DNA from: Thiocystis violacea
GTDB lineage: Bacteria > Pseudomonadota > Gammaproteobacteria > Chromatiales > Chromatiaceae
Direction of reading: 5' to 3'
Length of the DNA: 64,000 nt
NCBI RefSeq assembly: GCF_016583575.1
Contig: NZ_NRRG01000030.1
Span: 1 to 64,000, forward strand
A program made the position numbers and the translations under genes. The notes under the pieces were generated by a model, which had not been told where the DNA came from, made no database searches, and worked only from the letters and a program-made list of their open reading frames with translations. How positions within the stretch are numbered: position 1 is the stretch's first letter; every line of letters begins with the position of its first letter. Below, piece by piece: positions 8,247 through 18,585 of the stretch.

Positions 8247-10274
8247 ATGACCGAACCCCTGCTTCAAGTCGAAGGACTCACCACGCTGATCGGTAACGGA
8301 GCCCAGCCGGTGCGCGTGGTCGATGATCTGGATCTGAGTCTTCATTCGGGCGAGACCTTCGCGCTGCTCGGGGAGTCGGGTTGCGGCAAATCCATGACCG
8401 CCCTGACCCTGATGCGGCTGCTGCCACCGTCCGGACGCATCACGGCCGGCTCGGTGCGTCTTGGCGACACGGAACTGCTGAGCCTGACCGAGGCCCGGAT
8501 GCGTCGGGTGCGCGGCGGTCGCCTGGCCATGATCTTCCAGGAGCCGCAGACCTCGCTCAATCCGGTGCTGACGATCGGCGAACAGATCGCCGAGGCGGTG
8601 CGTATCCATCAGGGCCGCTCGCGCGATCAGGTCACCGCCCGGGTGGTGGAGCTGCTGCGCGCCGTCGGCATTCCCGATCCCGTGCAACGGGTCGGGGAGT
8701 ATCCCCATCAACTCTCCGGCGGCATGAAGCAGCGCGTCATGATCGCCATGGCCCTGGCCGGCGATCCGCGACTGCTGATCGCCGACGAGCCCACCACGGC
8801 GCTGGACGTCACCATCCAGGCCCAGGTGCTGCGATTGTTGAAGGATTTGCAGCGCGAGACCGGCATGGCCGTCCTGCTGATCACCCATGATCTCGGGGTG
8901 GTGGCGGAGAGCGCCGACCGGCTGGCCGTCATGTACGCGGGCCAGATCGTCGAGACCGCGGCGGTCGCGGATTTCTTCGCCCGCCCGGCGCATCCCTACA
9001 GTCGCAAGCTCATGGAGAGTCTGCCGAGCGCCGAGAAACGCGCGGGCCGATTGGCGGTGATTCCGGGGCGGGTGCCGCCCTTGGATCGCGTGTTCCAGGG
9101 CTGTCGTTTCGCCGATCGCTGTCAATCCGTGATGGACGTCTGTCGCGACACCGAGCCCCTCTGGTGGCCGGTCGAGGGCGAGCGGGGCGTGCGCTGCCAT
9201 CTCTGGGATCCGGCACTGGGCCTGGCCGGGGAGTCCACCAAGCCGCTGGGCGAGAAGCCGGCGTCCGCCGCGCCGTCGCCCCGGATCCGCGAGGACGCGG
9301 ACAGCCTCCTGTTGCGCGCCCAGGATCTCAAGGTCCATTTTCCGATCCAGCGCGGCCTGCTGCGCCGCGTCGTCGGTCATGTGCGAGCCGTGGATGGCGT
9401 TTCCCTGGATCTGCGGGCCGGTCGGACCCTGGCGCTGGTCGGGGAATCCGGCTGCGGTAAGACCACCGCCGGCAAGGGTCTCCTCCAGTTGATCGCGCCG
9501 ACGGATGGTTCGGTGCGCTATCTGGGCGAGGAACTGATGGGCCTGAGCCATCGGCGGATGCGCCCGTTCCGCAAGGATCTGCAGATCATCTTCCAGGATC
9601 CCTTCGCCTCCATGAATCCGCGCATGCTGGTGGGCGATGTCATCGGCGAGGGACTCCAGGCATTGCGGATCGAGCCCAGGCACGCGCCTCGGATGCGTCG
9701 GGTGGCCGATCTGCTGGAGCTGGTCGGCATGGATCCCGAGGCCGCCGACCGCTATCCGCACGAGTTCTCCGGCGGACAGCGTCAACGTCTGTGCATCGCC
9801 AGGGCGCTGGCGGTCGAGCCGCGGATCATCGTTTGCGACGAGCCCACGAGCGCCCTGGATGTCTCGGTCCAGGCCCAGATCCTGAACCTGTTGAAGGATC
9901 TCCAGGAGCGACTGGGTCTCGCCTATCTCTTCATCACCCACGACATCTCGGTCGTCGCCTATTTGGCGCACGAGGTGGCCGTGATGTATCTGGGGCGTGT
10001 GGTCGAGCGGGGTCGGGTCGACGAGGTGCTGGACGACCCGCGTCATCCCTACACCCGGGCGCTGCTCTCGGCCGTGCCGGTAGTGGATATCGACCAGCGG
10101 CGTCGGGTGATTCGGCTGGAGGGTGACATGCCCTCGCCGAGTCATCCGCCGGCGGGCTGTCACTTTCACCCGCGCTGTCCCGATGTCATCGAGGTCTGTC
10201 GACACGCCTACCCGCAAGAGACGCGACTCGGCGAGACGCGGCAGGTTCATTGCCACCGCGTCACCGGAGGCTAG
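8247..10274 (+). CDS. Fused double-domain peptide ABC transporter ATPase
   Basis: A 675-residue cytoplasmic ATPase that joins DppD- and DppF-type subunits, like YejF or GsiA. Each half has a complete nucleotide-binding set. Domain 1 has Walker A GESGCGKS (about 48), signature LSGGMKQRV and Walker [15 protein letters not shown]. Domain 2 has Walker A GESGCGKT (about 399), signature FSGGQRQRL and Walker [15 protein letters not shown]. Each half ends in a Cys-containing oligopeptide C-terminal extension ([14 protein letters not shown] and [14 protein letters not shown]). Ninety bases separate it from the second permease. It should energise uptake by the three preceding gene products. Confidence 0.93.
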   Translation: MTEPLLQVEGLTTLIGNGAQPVRVVDDLDLSLHSGETFALLGESGCGKSMTALTLMRLLPPSGRITAGSVRLGDTELLSLTEARMRRVRGGRLAMIFQEPQTSLNPVLTIGEQIAEAVRIHQGRSRDQVTARVVELLRAVGIPDPVQRVGEYPHQLSGGMKQRVMIAMALAGDPRLLIADEPTTALDVTIQAQVLRLLKDLQRETGMAVLLITHDLGVVAESADRLAVMYAGQIVETAAVADFFARPAHPYSRKLMESLPSAEKRAGRLAVIPGRVPPLDRVFQGCRFADRCQSVMDVCRDTEPLWWPVEGERGVRCHLWDPALGLAGESTKPLGEKPASAAPSPRIREDADSLLLRAQDLKVHFPIQRGLLRRVVGHVRAVDGVSLDLRAGRTLALVGESGCGKTTAGKGLLQLIAPTDGSVRYLGEELMGLSHRRMRPFRKDLQIIFQDPFASMNPRMLVGDVIGEGLQALRIEPRHAPRMRRVADLLELVGMDPEAADRYPHEFSGGQRQRLCIARALAVEPRIIVCDEPTSALDVSVQAQILNLLKDLQERLGLAYLFITHDISVVAYLAHEVAVMYLGRVVERGRVDEVLDDPRHPYTRALLSAVPVVDIDQRRRVIRLEGDMPSPSHPPAGCHFHPRCPDVIEVCRHAYPQETRLGETRQVHCHRVTGG

Positions 10275-10302
10275 AATCGGGCGAAGGTCGTCGTTTATCG
10301 TC

Positions 10303-10318
10303 AACGACGATCGTCGTT
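10303..10318. promoter_or_regulatory. Perfect 16-bp palindrome upstream of DUF2061-dps
   Basis: AACGACGATCGTCGTT is a perfect palindrome 75 bases before the DUF2061 start and just after the ABC ATPase stop, with a near-repeat (GTCGTCGTTTATCG) beside it. It could be an operator for the DUF2061-dps pair; no specific regulator is implied. Confidence 0.35.
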
Positions 10319-10392
10319 CCTGTATCAATCGATTTTTCTTCTTTCCGGGTCGCGGCTAGACTTCTCCTCGACAGCCAGCGGAGGAATCAGCC

Positions 10393-10602
10393 ATGACCAA
10401 GACCTTGACCTTCGGTGTCGTCCATATGACCGTGGCCTTCACCGTCGCCTACCTCATGACCGGCAGCGTCGTCGTCGGCGGCGCCATCGCCCTGGTGGAG
10501 CCGGCGGTCAACACCGTCGCCTATTTTTTCCATGAAAAGACCTGGGACTGGGTGCGCGCTGGACGCCACCGGCCAGAATCCGCCCTGCCTGTCGTGGCCT
10601 AG
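10393..10602 (+). CDS. DUF2061 small membrane protein
   Basis: A 69-residue protein with two hydrophobic helices (VVHMTVAFTVAYLMTGSVVVGGAIALVEP) and the DUF2061 signature, including the conserved YFFHEKTWDWV near residues 46-56. Function is unknown. A good GGAGG lies upstream of the ATG. It is 30 bases ahead of the Dps gene on the same strand, so the two are probably co-transcribed and perhaps stress-related. Confidence 0.85.
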   Translation: MTKTLTFGVVHMTVAFTVAYLMTGSVVVGGAIALVEPAVNTVAYFFHEKTWDWVRAGRHRPESALPVVA

Positions 10603-10632
10603 CCAACCCATCGCACTGAAAGGAGAATGCCA

Positions 10633-11115
10633 ATGAGCAACAGCATGCCGATCGATATCGGGATCTCGGACGCCAGCCGCGAGGCCATCGCCGGAGGGCT
10701 GTCCAAGCTCCTCGCCGACAGCTACACCCTCTATCTCAAGACCCACAACTATCACTGGAACGTGACGGGTCCGATGTTCAACACCCTGCATCTGATGTTC
10801 GAGGCGCAGTACAACGAGCTCGCCCTCGCGGTCGACCTGATCGCCGAGCGCATCCGCGCCCTGGGTCACCCCGCGCCGGGTTCCTACAAGGCTTACGCGG
10901 AGCTGACCGAGATCCCGGAAGAGGCGGACGCGCCGAATGCCGAGGAGATGATTCGCCGCCTCGTGGCCGGGCAGGAAACCGTGGTCAGGACCGCGCGCTC
11001 GGTGTTCCCGCTGGTCGACGAGGCTCACGACGAGCCGAGCGCGGATCTGCTGACGCAACGCATGCAGGTCCATGAGAAGAACGCCTGGATGCTGCGCAGC
11101 CTCCTGGGTTCCTGA
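10633..11115 (+). CDS. dps: Dps family ferritin-like protein
   Basis: A roughly 160-residue Dps/ferritin-like protein that would store iron with peroxide and protect DNA under stress. The dinuclear-site residues between subunits are visible in [22 protein letters not shown] and in [19 protein letters not shown]. The start is set at the second ATG (10633) because GGAG lies 7 bases before it, whereas the ATG at 10627 directly abuts the Shine-Dalgarno. It follows the DUF2061 gene closely and is followed by a strong hairpin at 11121. It lacks a long basic N-terminal tail, so DNA binding is uncertain. Confidence 0.9.
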   Translation: MSNSMPIDIGISDASREAIAGGLSKLLADSYTLYLKTHNYHWNVTGPMFNTLHLMFEAQYNELALAVDLIAERIRALGHPAPGSYKAYAELTEIPEEADAPNAEEMIRRLVAGQETVVRTARSVFPLVDEAHDEPSADLLTQRMQVHEKNAWMLRSLLGS

Positions 11116-11120
11116 GTCCG

Positions 11121-11148
11121 GCGTCGGTGCCCGCGAGGGCGCCGACGC
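11121..11148 (+). terminator. Terminator-like hairpin after dps
   Basis: Outer arms GCGTCGG and CCGACGC enclose inner arms GCCC and GGGC around a GCGA loop, six bases after the dps stop codon. There is no following T-run, so it may stabilise mRNA or act in factor-dependent termination. Confidence 0.5.
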
Positions 11149-11291
11149 GCATACGGAGCCAGCGGTTCGACCTAACCTTGCTGGATTCGATGCTTGCGCT
11201 TTTACGGCCCTCGACGTATGTTTCGACGCACTCCCGGCATCCATGGGATGCCTCAGGCTCCGACAGGATCGGGCTGGAAACAAGTCGAAGG

Positions 11292-12599
11292 ATGACAAAA
11301 GTCAAGAAAATTCTCTGCATCCATCCCGAACCCGAAGAGCTTCGAATCAGCGCCTTGCTGAACCGACGGGGTCTCGCGGTGGATTTGGTGGACGCCTCGA
11401 CTCCCGACGCGATCAAGGCGGGCATCGCCCAGCCGCAGTGGTGGGATCTCGTTCTTTGCGACGAGGGTGCCTATTTCAATCTCGACCTCTCCGCCGAATT
11501 CGATGCCGTGAAGGATCGACTCGATGCCTCGCTCGTGCTGCTTAAGTCGTCCACTAGCCAACTGACTCCGGCCGATGGTCTCGCCCGTGGCGCGGCGGAT
11601 GTCGTCTGTCGCGATAGCCTTGATCACCTGCTGCTGGTCTGCGAGCGCGAGATCGGTAACGGCAACGATCGTAAGCAGTTGAGACAATTGCGGCACTCGG
11701 TCCTGGCGTTGGACTCCGACGTCAAGGGGCCCGTGGTGCTGGCGACGATCAACGACCTGAGCAAGAACGCCCTGGCCAGGTATGCGAGGGAGTCCGGCGC
11801 CGATCCGTCCGAGATGCTCGATCCGGCCCGCGTTCGCTCCTTGATCGACGCGGGAGGTCTGACGCTTGAGTACCAGCCGATCGTCTCCTTCAAGGCCGAC
11901 GAAACCCATCGCAACATGTTCGAAACCCTGGTGAGACTCAAGGACGAGCGCGGCGGGATGCTGTTTCCCGATGCCTTTCTTCCGCTGGTGGCGGAGGCCG
12001 GCTGGATGGGCAAGATCGATCTCTGGATCTTTCGACAGGCGCTTGCCGTGCTCGAACAGATGCAGTCCGGTGGCGCCCCGGACGCTACCCTGTTCGTCAA
12101 CATGGCGAATCAAACCCTGCTTTCCGAGTCAACGGTCAAGGCGATCGGGGCCTTCGTCACCGCCGCGCATCTGGCTCCGGGATCCATCGTGGTGGAGGTG
12201 CGCAAGTCGGCCTTCGATGAGGCGCCGGACGGAATCAAGCGCTTGGTGGCGATGCTCCAGCTCAAGCAGCATGGCTTGCTGGTCGAGGATCCCAAGCTCG
12301 ACGATCGGGCCTTTCTGGAGGCGAACCGCGGAGTGATCACGCATGTGAAGCTCTCGCGCGACACGATGCAGGGGCTGGTCGAGGGTCGTGCCTCGCAGGC
12401 CGCCCTCAATGGATTCGTGCGCTGCGCGCACAACGAGGGACTGCGAGTCATCGCCCTGGCGGTCGACAGCACGGATCTCATGCCCATGCTCCACTCCGCC
12501 GGGGTGGATGCGATTCAGGGTAACTTCATGAGCATGCCCAATCAGGAATTGATGTATCCGAGTGTTACGCTGTTCGAGTCGGGAACCCTTCTTCCCTAG
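11292..12599 (+). CDS. Pseudo-receiver plus degenerate EAL-domain protein
   Basis: About 435 residues. The first 115 fold-pattern like a receiver domain (KKILCIHPEPEELRISALL, then WWDLVLCDEG) but lack a clear acceptor aspartate context. Residues about 180-430 are an EAL domain: LEYQPIVSFK, FETLVRLKDERG, LFVNMANQTLL, VRKSAF, VEDPKLDD and QGNFMSMP. The catalytic positions are degenerate: EAL reads ETL (about 211), the usual DDFGTG is replaced by DPKLDD, and KID by KLS. It is therefore more likely a c-di-GMP sensor or scaffold, like FimX, than a phosphodiesterase. ATG at 11292 follows GAAGG directly; a GTG at 11127 would add 55 residues without family similarity. Confidence 0.8.
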   Translation: MTKVKKILCIHPEPEELRISALLNRRGLAVDLVDASTPDAIKAGIAQPQWWDLVLCDEGAYFNLDLSAEFDAVKDRLDASLVLLKSSTSQLTPADGLARGAADVVCRDSLDHLLLVCEREIGNGNDRKQLRQLRHSVLALDSDVKGPVVLATINDLSKNALARYARESGADPSEMLDPARVRSLIDAGGLTLEYQPIVSFKADETHRNMFETLVRLKDERGGMLFPDAFLPLVAEAGWMGKIDLWIFRQALAVLEQMQSGGAPDATLFVNMANQTLLSESTVKAIGAFVTAAHLAPGSIVVEVRKSAFDEAPDGIKRLVAMLQLKQHGLLVEDPKLDDRAFLEANRGVITHVKLSRDTMQGLVEGRASQAALNGFVRCAHNEGLRVIALAVDSTDLMPMLHSAGVDAIQGNFMSMPNQELMYPSVTLFESGTLLP

Positions 12600-13317
12600 G
12601 CTCCCTCGTCAGGGGTCCAACTGGTGCTTGATGATCGACGTTTTCACGCGCTGATTCTGAGTTATAATCACTTGATAAGAGCAACAAGCGATCAATGCGC
12701 CGAACGCCAGGAAATGGATCCCCGAACCAGATGTTGGCGTTCGTTTCCGCTTAACTCCGCGTGATGGCCAAGCGCCACTTGTCACTATCCGATCTCGTTA
12801 TCCCCGTTATTACCGCGCCGCCCTCATCGAATGCCATGAATGGCCCCATCGCGTCATATGTCCAGGAGGCTCCATCCACGATGGAGCGCCTTGCTTGCGT
12901 GGGTTCGGCCTGGTCCGCGACGGGGCGTCGGTGATGGCTTGGCCGACGGGTCGAGCTGGCGACGAATCGGAGCCGATTCTGGCTCAAGGCTTGGGGTTCG
13001 ACGACGATTGGACTGGGGTCGCCGGGCAGGACGCGGCGTTCTCTTCCTCTGGCTGAAAGGGGCTGGAAGCCCCGGATGGGTGGCGCGCCGATCGGTGGCG
13101 GGGAAAACCCGTCGCCGTGGCCGACGCTGAACGATCGATCGGATGTCATCGCCCTGTCCGTGGCCCAGGTTAGGCTCCGGATAGAAGTGCCGCATGGGCA
13201 GGGTATGCCGATCGGAAATTCCGCTCCAGCGCGAGTGGTCATGGCACCGGCCTCGAGTCGAGGTCGGGTCATCTCAATACCAACCCAGGTTGGTGCGTCT
13301 TTAGTGATGAGGTTGTT
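12600..13317. other. Long non-coding gap before the cold-shock gene
   Basis: No gene with family resemblance is visible; open frames here have atypical Arg/Pro/Ser-rich translations. A perfect -10-like TATAAT occurs at 12663-12668 but without a good -35. A palindrome, ACCAACCCAGGTTGGT, lies at 13279-13294, 23 bases before the cold-shock start, and may be a leader hairpin. The stretch may hold a long leader or a small RNA. Confidence 0.4.
13279..13294. promoter_or_regulatory. Palindrome in the cold-shock gene leader
   Basis: Arms ACCAACC and GGTTGGT are separated by CA, ending 23 bases before the csp start codon. It could be an operator or part of a structured, temperature-responsive mRNA leader as in cspA of E. 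coli; the sequence alone cannot decide. Confidence 0.3.
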
Positions 13318-13530
13318 ATGGCAGGCGAATTGGTTTCTGGAACGGTCAAGTGGTTCAATGACGAAAAGGGGTATGGATTCATTGAACGCGAGGGGGGCAA
13401 GGACGTCTTCGTCCATTACAGCGCGATCAATGGCGGCGGTCGCAAGACCCTGGCCGAGGGACAGCGGGTGACCATGGAAGTCACGCAAGGCCCCAAGGGT
13501 CCCCAGGCGGAGAACGTGACGCCTAACTGA
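13318..13530 (+). CDS. Cold-shock domain protein (CspA family)
   Basis: A 70-residue single cold-shock domain protein that binds single-stranded RNA and DNA and acts as an RNA chaperone. Both RNA-binding motifs are intact: RNP1 KGYGFIE (about residues 17-23) and RNP2 DVFVHYSAI (about 29-37). It starts [13 protein letters not shown], as is usual. The ATG at 13318 follows a GATGAGG Shine-Dalgarno. The Gly-rich [12 protein letters not shown] loop and the end [10 protein letters not shown] also fit the family. It is monocistronic, with a long upstream gap and a strong palindrome downstream. Confidence 0.95.
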   Translation: MAGELVSGTVKWFNDEKGYGFIEREGGKDVFVHYSAINGGGRKTLAEGQRVTMEVTQGPKGPQAENVTPN

Positions 13531-13585
13531 GGGCCGTCTCGACCTGTTTCTCCGCGCGGAAACACCGAGACACCATTCCGCCGAC

Positions 13586-13605
13586 TCTCCCCCGGCCGGG
13601 GGAGA
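13586..13605. repeat. Perfect 20-bp GC palindrome after csp
   Basis: TCTCCCCCGGCCGGGGGAGA is a perfect palindrome 56 bases after the csp stop. It lacks a T-run. It resembles widespread intergenic palindromes in GC-rich proteobacteria and may end csp transcripts. Confidence 0.45.
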
Positions 13606-13784
13606 AGGTCGGGGGATTCGTTCCTAAGTCACCGATCAAGCCGGATTCCGTCCTCGCAGCTATCCGATAAGCCTGGGCGATCGTGGCTCGCCTTCCTGAC
13701 CTTGGCGGATGTTCGTTTGCCTTTCGCTCCTGGTCGTCACTCCCCATCCGCAGGGGAAATCGCGCGAAAAATATCCCGTAAGGC

Positions 13785-13790
13785 TATAAT
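13785..13790 (+). promoter_or_regulatory. Candidate -10 box for ftsK
   Basis: A perfect TATAAT lies 25 bases before the ftsK start codon, giving a short leader. The expected -35 region (about 13762-13767) is a poor match, so an activator or extended contacts may be needed. Confidence 0.35.
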
Positions 13791-13814
13791 GCGCTGGAAC
13801 ATTTGGAGAAGCGC

Positions 13815-16343
13815 ATGGCACAAGCAACACGCTACGGGCAGTTGACATTCAGCGATTATGTCGAGCGCGCATTGCGCGAGGGCGCCATGTGGACCCTCAT
13901 GTGCGTGGCCCTTTATCTTGCGCTCTCGCTGGTGAGCTATTCGCCGCAGGATCCGGGCTGGTCCTATGTCGGTGACAATACGCAAGCGACCAACGCGGGC
14001 GGTCGGACCGGTGCCTGGTTCGCGGACGCGGCCCTCTATCTCTTCGGTTATTTCGCCTATCTGCTGCCCTTCATGGTCGCTTGGAGCGCCTGGCTGGTTT
14101 TTCGCGGCCGTGGCGAGGATGCCGCGCGGAGAACCTGGATGTTGTCGCTGAGGTGGGTCGGATTCCTCGTGACCATGGCGGCGGGTTGTGGTTTCGCCTC
14201 GGTTCATCTCCAGACCCAGGGGGGCTATCTACCCAATGGTGCCGGCGGAGGAATCGGGCTCCTAGTCAGTGGGCGCATGCTCGACGCCTTCAATCCGACC
14301 GGGACCAATCTGCTGCTCAGTGGCGCGCTCGTCGTCAGTCTGACGCTTTTTTTCGGCATCTCCTGGCTCAAGCTGATGGATACGATCGGCGCCGCAGCGC
14401 TGCAGGGCGCGAGCGCGGTTTGGCATGGATTGGCCGGGCTGTTGACGGGTTTCTCGGTGGCGCGGCGCCAGGCCCAATCCGGCCATGAGATCTATCCAGG
14501 CGGTCTTCCCAAGGAGCTCAAACTGATGGATCCGTCCGCCGCCTCGTCCCTGGGTGAGCGTCCACCAGCGGGGGCGCCGCGAGCGCGCCGCCCGCCGAAA
14601 AAGCTGCCCCCGGAGGTTCAGGCCGCCATGAGCGAACAGGTGGCCTTCATGCCCGAACAGGAGCCTTGCCTCGCGAAGCCAACGGCTCCCGAGGTGCCTG
14701 TACAGAGGAGTATCCCCAGGGCGGTCGTGAAGGCGCCACCCGCCGAACGCCCGGAGCCAAAACCGAAGCCGGAAGAAAAGCGTGGCTTTTTCCAGAAATC
14801 CGCGCGCGACGGGGTCGCCTCGTCGCCGTCCTCGGGCGCCAAGCCGCGGCCTCCACTGGGTCTGCTGGATGCGCCACGCAAGAGCGGTCGGGGTTATTCG
14901 GAGGATCAGATCGAGGAACTCTCGCGCCAGGTGGAGAGCAATCTGGCCGACTTCGGGGTCGATGTGCGGGTGGTGGCGGTCTATCCAGGCCCTGTGGTCA
15001 CGCTCTTCGAACTGCAACTCGCGCCTGGCATCAAGGCCAGCAAGATCACGGGTCTGGCCAGGGATCTGGCCCGCGCACTGACGACCATCAGCGTGCGTGT
15101 GGTCGAGATCATCCCGGGCAAATCGGTGATCGGGATCGAGATCCCCAACCAGCATCGCGAAACCGTGTTTCTGCGCGAGATCTTCGATTCGCCCCCCTAT
15201 CAGGACGCCAGCTCGCCGCTGACCATCGGGCTTGGCACCAACATCTCCGGCCTGCCGGTGGTCGCCGATCTGGCGCGCATGCCGCATGCCCTGATCGCCG
15301 GCACGACCGGCTCGGGCAAATCGGTCGCCATCAACGCCATGATCCTGAGCCTGCTCTACAAGGCGGGTCCGGAGGACGTGCGGCTCATCATGGTCGATCC
15401 AAAGATGCTGGAACTCTCTGTCTACGAGGGTATTCCGCACCTCTTGACCCCGGTGGTCACGGACATGAAGGAGGCGTCCAACGCCCTGCGCTGGTGCGTG
15501 GGCGAGATGGAACGGCGCTATCGCCTGATGGCTAAGCTGGGCGTACGCAACATCGGCGGCTACAACCGCCGGATCGCCGAGGCCGAGGAGGCGGGGACGC
15601 CGATTCCGGATCCGACGATCCGGCCGGAGGATCTGGTGGCCATGGGCGGCGCGGCCCCCGATCTCCAGCATCTGCCCTACATCGTGGTCATCATCGACGA
15701 GCTGGCCGACATGATGATGGTGGTGGGCAAGAAGGTGGAGGAGTTGATCGCGCGCCTGGCGCAGAAGGCCCGCGCCTCCGGCATCCATCTGCTGCTGGCC
15801 ACTCAGCGACCCTCGGTGGACGTGCTCACGGGTCTGATCAAGGCGAATATCCCAACCCGCATCGCCTTCCAGGTGTCCTCGCGCATCGACTCGCGGACCA
15901 TCCTGGATCAGATGGGGGCGGAGCAACTGCTGGGGCATGGCGACATGCTTTATCTGCCGCCCGGCGGCAATATCCCGCATCGCATCCACGGGGCCTTCGT
16001 CGATGATCATGAGGTCCACCATGTGGTGGAGTTCCTCAAGGAGCAGTACGGCGAGGCGGACTATATCCACGACGTGCTGCGCGAGCCGACCGAGTCGCTG
16101 CCGGGAATCGATCCGGAGCCACGCGGAGGCGACACGGAGGACACGGATCCCTTGTTCGACGAGGCGGTCCAGATCGTGGTTGAAAGCCGTCGCGCCTCCA
16201 TCTCCGGCGTGCAGCGCCGGCTCAAGATCGGCTACAACCGCGCCGCGCGCATGATCGAGGAGATGGAGCGCATCGGCATCGTGGGTCCGGCCGAAACCAA
16301 CGGCAATCGCGAGGTGCTGGCACCGCCGCCCCTGGAGGATTGA
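13815..16343 (+). CDS. ftsK: DNA translocase FtsK
   Basis: FtsK couples cell division to chromosome segregation by pumping DNA through the septum and activating dimer resolution. The roughly 842-residue protein has four N-terminal membrane helices (to about residue 180), a Pro/Lys-rich linker (about 220-360), the alpha/beta motor with Walker A GTTGSGKS and Walker [14 protein letters not shown], and the C-terminal gamma winged helix that reads KOPS sites ([20 protein letters not shown], then [13 protein letters not shown]). The ATG at 13815 is chosen because GGAG sits about 7 bases upstream; a TTG four codons earlier is less likely. The linker is short compared with E. coli FtsK. lolA and rarA follow, the usual gammaproteobacterial order. 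Confidence 0.96.
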   Translation: MAQATRYGQLTFSDYVERALREGAMWTLMCVALYLALSLVSYSPQDPGWSYVGDNTQATNAGGRTGAWFADAALYLFGYFAYLLPFMVAWSAWLVFRGRGEDAARRTWMLSLRWVGFLVTMAAGCGFASVHLQTQGGYLPNGAGGGIGLLVSGRMLDAFNPTGTNLLLSGALVVSLTLFFGISWLKLMDTIGAAALQGASAVWHGLAGLLTGFSVARRQAQSGHEIYPGGLPKELKLMDPSAASSLGERPPAGAPRARRPPKKLPPEVQAAMSEQVAFMPEQEPCLAKPTAPEVPVQRSIPRAVVKAPPAERPEPKPKPEEKRGFFQKSARDGVASSPSSGAKPRPPLGLLDAPRKSGRGYSEDQIEELSRQVESNLADFGVDVRVVAVYPGPVVTLFELQLAPGIKASKITGLARDLARALTTISVRVVEIIPGKSVIGIEIPNQHRETVFLREIFDSPPYQDASSPLTIGLGTNISGLPVVADLARMPHALIAGTTGSGKSVAINAMILSLLYKAGPEDVRLIMVDPKMLELSVYEGIPHLLTPVVTDMKEASNALRWCVGEMERRYRLMAKLGVRNIGGYNRRIAEAEEAGTPIPDPTIRPEDLVAMGGAAPDLQHLPYIVVIIDELADMMMVVGKKVEELIARLAQKARASGIHLLLATQRPSVDVLTGLIKANIPTRIAFQVSSRIDSRTILDQMGAEQLLGHGDMLYLPPGGNIPHRIHGAFVDDHEVHHVVEFLKEQYGEADYIHDVLREPTESLPGIDPEPRGGDTEDTDPLFDEAVQIVVESRRASISGVQRRLKIGYNRAARMIEEMERIGIVGPAETNGNREVLAPPPLED

Positions 16344-16442
16344 GCGGCGGCGAGGCCGTTTGGCCGCCGAGCCCAGACGCTCGGGGCACTTTCCCTGGAT
16401 CCGGGTGTCTCTCCGGTCCATCGATCTCAGGAACCGCACATC

Positions 16443-17126
16443 ATGTTTGTTCGCTCTATCCTCGACTTCATCACCAAGGCATCGGCCGGTCGGCCACGCC
16501 TGTTCCCAGGTCGTTCGGCCCTGATCGCCGTCCTCGTCCTGGCCACCGCCGGTGGCGCGATCGCCGCCGAGGGCGCGCAACGCGTCGACGATTATCTGAA
16601 GGATCTCGACAGCCTCCAGGCGGATTTCGAGCAGTACACCTTCAATGCCGATCGTACCCAGATGCGTGAGGCGCGCGGCACGCTCTATCTGCAACGCCCC
16701 GGTCGTTTCCGCTGGGAGTACGCTGGCCCGAACAGGCAGATCATCATCGCCGACGGCAAGCGGGTCTATCTGCATGACCTGGAACTGAAGCAGGTCTCGC
16801 ACCAGAGTCAGGGCCAGGCGTTGCGCGGAACGCCGGCGCTCCTGCTGGCCAACGCCGAGCCGATCGAAAAGCATTTCTCGGCGCGTTCGATCGAGAGCAC
16901 GGACGGTCGCGACTGGGTGGAGCTGATTCCGAAGGATCCGGACACGGATGTGGTGCGCATCGAGATCGGTTTCGGCAAGGACACGCTCGACAGCCTCATC
17001 ATGGAGGACGGCTTCGGTCAGGAGACCCGGCTGAATTTCACCGGCGCGCGGCGCAACGTCGCGCTCAAGCCCGAGCTGTTCAAGATCGACCAGCGCACGG
17101 TCGACGACTTTCTTCCCTTCGACTGA
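16443..17126 (+). CDS. lolA: Outer-membrane lipoprotein carrier protein LolA
   Basis: Periplasmic chaperone that takes lipoproteins from LolCDE at the inner membrane and passes them to LolB. The 227-residue product has a long N-terminal region ending in a signal peptide (SALIAVLVLATAGGAIAAEG, cleavage near residue 40). The mature part shows LolA patterns: YLKDLDSLQADFEQYTF, GTLYLQRPGRFRWEY, IIIADGKRVYLHD and NFTGARRNVALKPELF. The region before the signal is longer than usual, so a start further in is possible, but ATG at 16443 is the only good candidate. It lies between ftsK (99-base gap) and rarA (6-base gap). Confidence 0.93.
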   Translation: MFVRSILDFITKASAGRPRLFPGRSALIAVLVLATAGGAIAAEGAQRVDDYLKDLDSLQADFEQYTFNADRTQMREARGTLYLQRPGRFRWEYAGPNRQIIIADGKRVYLHDLELKQVSHQSQGQALRGTPALLLANAEPIEKHFSARSIESTDGRDWVELIPKDPDTDVVRIEIGFGKDTLDSLIMEDGFGQETRLNFTGARRNVALKPELFKIDQRTVDDFLPFD

Positions 17127-17132
17127 GTCGCC

Positions 17133-18437
17133 GTGACCGCCATCCTGGAGGAGGCGCCGCTCGCCGACCGGATGCGTCCGACGACCCTGGATGCCTTCGT
17201 GGGTCAGTCTCATCTGCTCGCCCCCGGCAAGCCGCTGCGTCGGGCGATCGAGACCGGGCGACTCCACTCCATGATCTTCTGGGGGCCGCCTGGAACCGGT
17301 AAGACGACCCTGGCGCGGCTGGTGTCCAGTCAATCGGGCGCCCATTTTCTGACCCTCTCGGCGGTGCTGGCCGGCGTCAAGGAGATCCGCGAGGCGGTCG
17401 CCGAGGCCAAGGTCATCCGCCAGACCGAGCAGCGCGGAACCGTCCTCTTCATCGACGAGGTCCATCGTTTCAACAAGGGCCAGCAGGATGCCTTCCTGCC
17501 GCATGTCGAGAACGGCACCCTGACCTTCATCGGGGCCACGACCGAGAATCCTTCCTTCTCGCTCAACAACGCCTTGCTGTCGCGCGCCAGGGTCTATGTG
17601 CTCAAATCCCTGGACGAGGACGACCTCGCGCGGGTGTTGCGGGCGGCCCTGGACGATCCGGCCCGAGGGCTCGGAGGCGGCCATCTGGCCCTGTCCGAGG
17701 AGGCCGCGCGCCTGCTGGCGCGAACCGCCGACGGCGATGCCCGCCGCGCCCTGAATCTGCTGGAACTCGCCGCCCAGCTCGCGGCGGGCGGCGAGATCGC
17801 GACGGCGGTGGTGGCCGAGGTCGTGACTGGTCCGACGCGGCGCTTCGACAAGGGCGGGGACATCTTTTACGACCAGATCTCGGCCCTGCATAAATCCGTG
17901 CGTGGTTCCAATCCCGATGCCGCGCTCTATTGGCTGGCCCGCCTGATCGACGCCGGCTGCGACCCGCTCTATATCGCCCGCCGTCTGGTGCGCATGGCGA
18001 GCGAGGATATCGGCAACGCGGATCCCAGGGCACTGGATCTGGCGCTCAACGCCTGGCAGGCCCAGGAGCGTCTGGGTTCGCCCGAGGGCGAGCTCGCCCT
18101 GGCCCAGACCGCCGTTTATCTGGCCTGCGCCGCCAAGAGCAACGCCGTTTATACCGCCTGGAAGGCCGCGCTCGCGGAGGTCCGTTCGTCCGGTTCGCTC
18201 GATGTCCCGGTCCACCTGCGCAATGCGCCCACCAAGCTGCTCAAGGAGCTGGGTCATGGCCGCGCCTATCGCTATGCGCACGACGAGCCCCAGGCCTACG
18301 CGGCCGGCGAGGTCTATTTCCCCGAGGATCTGGGTGAACGGCGTTATTACGAGCCGGTCGATCGCGGACTGGAGATCCGCATTCGCGAGAAGCTGGAGCA
18401 TTTGAGAAACCTGGACCGGGCGGCGGGAAAACGCTGA
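17133..18437 (+). CDS. rarA: Replication-associated recombination protein A
   Basis: RarA (MgsA) is a AAA+ ATPase related to clamp-loader subunits and RuvB that acts at stalled replication forks. The 434-residue protein has [15 protein letters not shown] at the start, Walker [14 protein letters not shown] (about residue 50), Walker [17 protein letters not shown], sensor 1 GATTENPSF and the C-terminal tetramerisation region with [22 protein letters not shown]. The start is a GTG six bases after the lolA stop, so the pair is probably co-translated. The end NLDRAAGKR is typical. A 148-base gap separates it from mutL. Confidence 0.95.
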   Translation: MTAILEEAPLADRMRPTTLDAFVGQSHLLAPGKPLRRAIETGRLHSMIFWGPPGTGKTTLARLVSSQSGAHFLTLSAVLAGVKEIREAVAEAKVIRQTEQRGTVLFIDEVHRFNKGQQDAFLPHVENGTLTFIGATTENPSFSLNNALLSRARVYVLKSLDEDDLARVLRAALDDPARGLGGGHLALSEEAARLLARTADGDARRALNLLELAAQLAAGGEIATAVVAEVVTGPTRRFDKGGDIFYDQISALHKSVRGSNPDAALYWLARLIDAGCDPLYIARRLVRMASEDIGNADPRALDLALNAWQAQERLGSPEGELALAQTAVYLACAAKSNAVYTAWKAALAEVRSSGSLDVPVHLRNAPTKLLKELGHGRAYRYAHDEPQAYAAGEVYFPEDLGERRYYEPVDRGLEIRIREKLEHLRNLDRAAGKR

Positions 18438-18585
18438 AGGTCGTTCGCGTGGCCAAGGGACGCGACGGCGATCCGCCATCGCGGTCGACTCGATCGATCA
18501 CGCCGCCGGGTCTTCGCCCGTCGGACGAGTCGCGCTCCGCCTGGTCGGCTTGCCCCTGGCCGGCGCTTCTGTTCCCATCGCCGCC

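Noticed and set aside
7731-10328. Long minus-strand open frame opposite the fused ABC ATPase
   Set aside because: It mirrors the codon structure of the plus-strand gene and has no recognisable fold or start signal.
12751-13488. Minus-strand 245-codon frame across the csp gene
   Set aside because: The part under csp is antisense to a certain gene and the rest has no similarity or ribosome-binding site.
14262-18479. Very long minus-strand open frame opposite ftsK, lolA and rarA
   Set aside because: It is the antisense of three well-supported genes, and its translation is rich in Arg, Gln, His and Asp with no domain; such frames are expected in GC-rich coding DNA.
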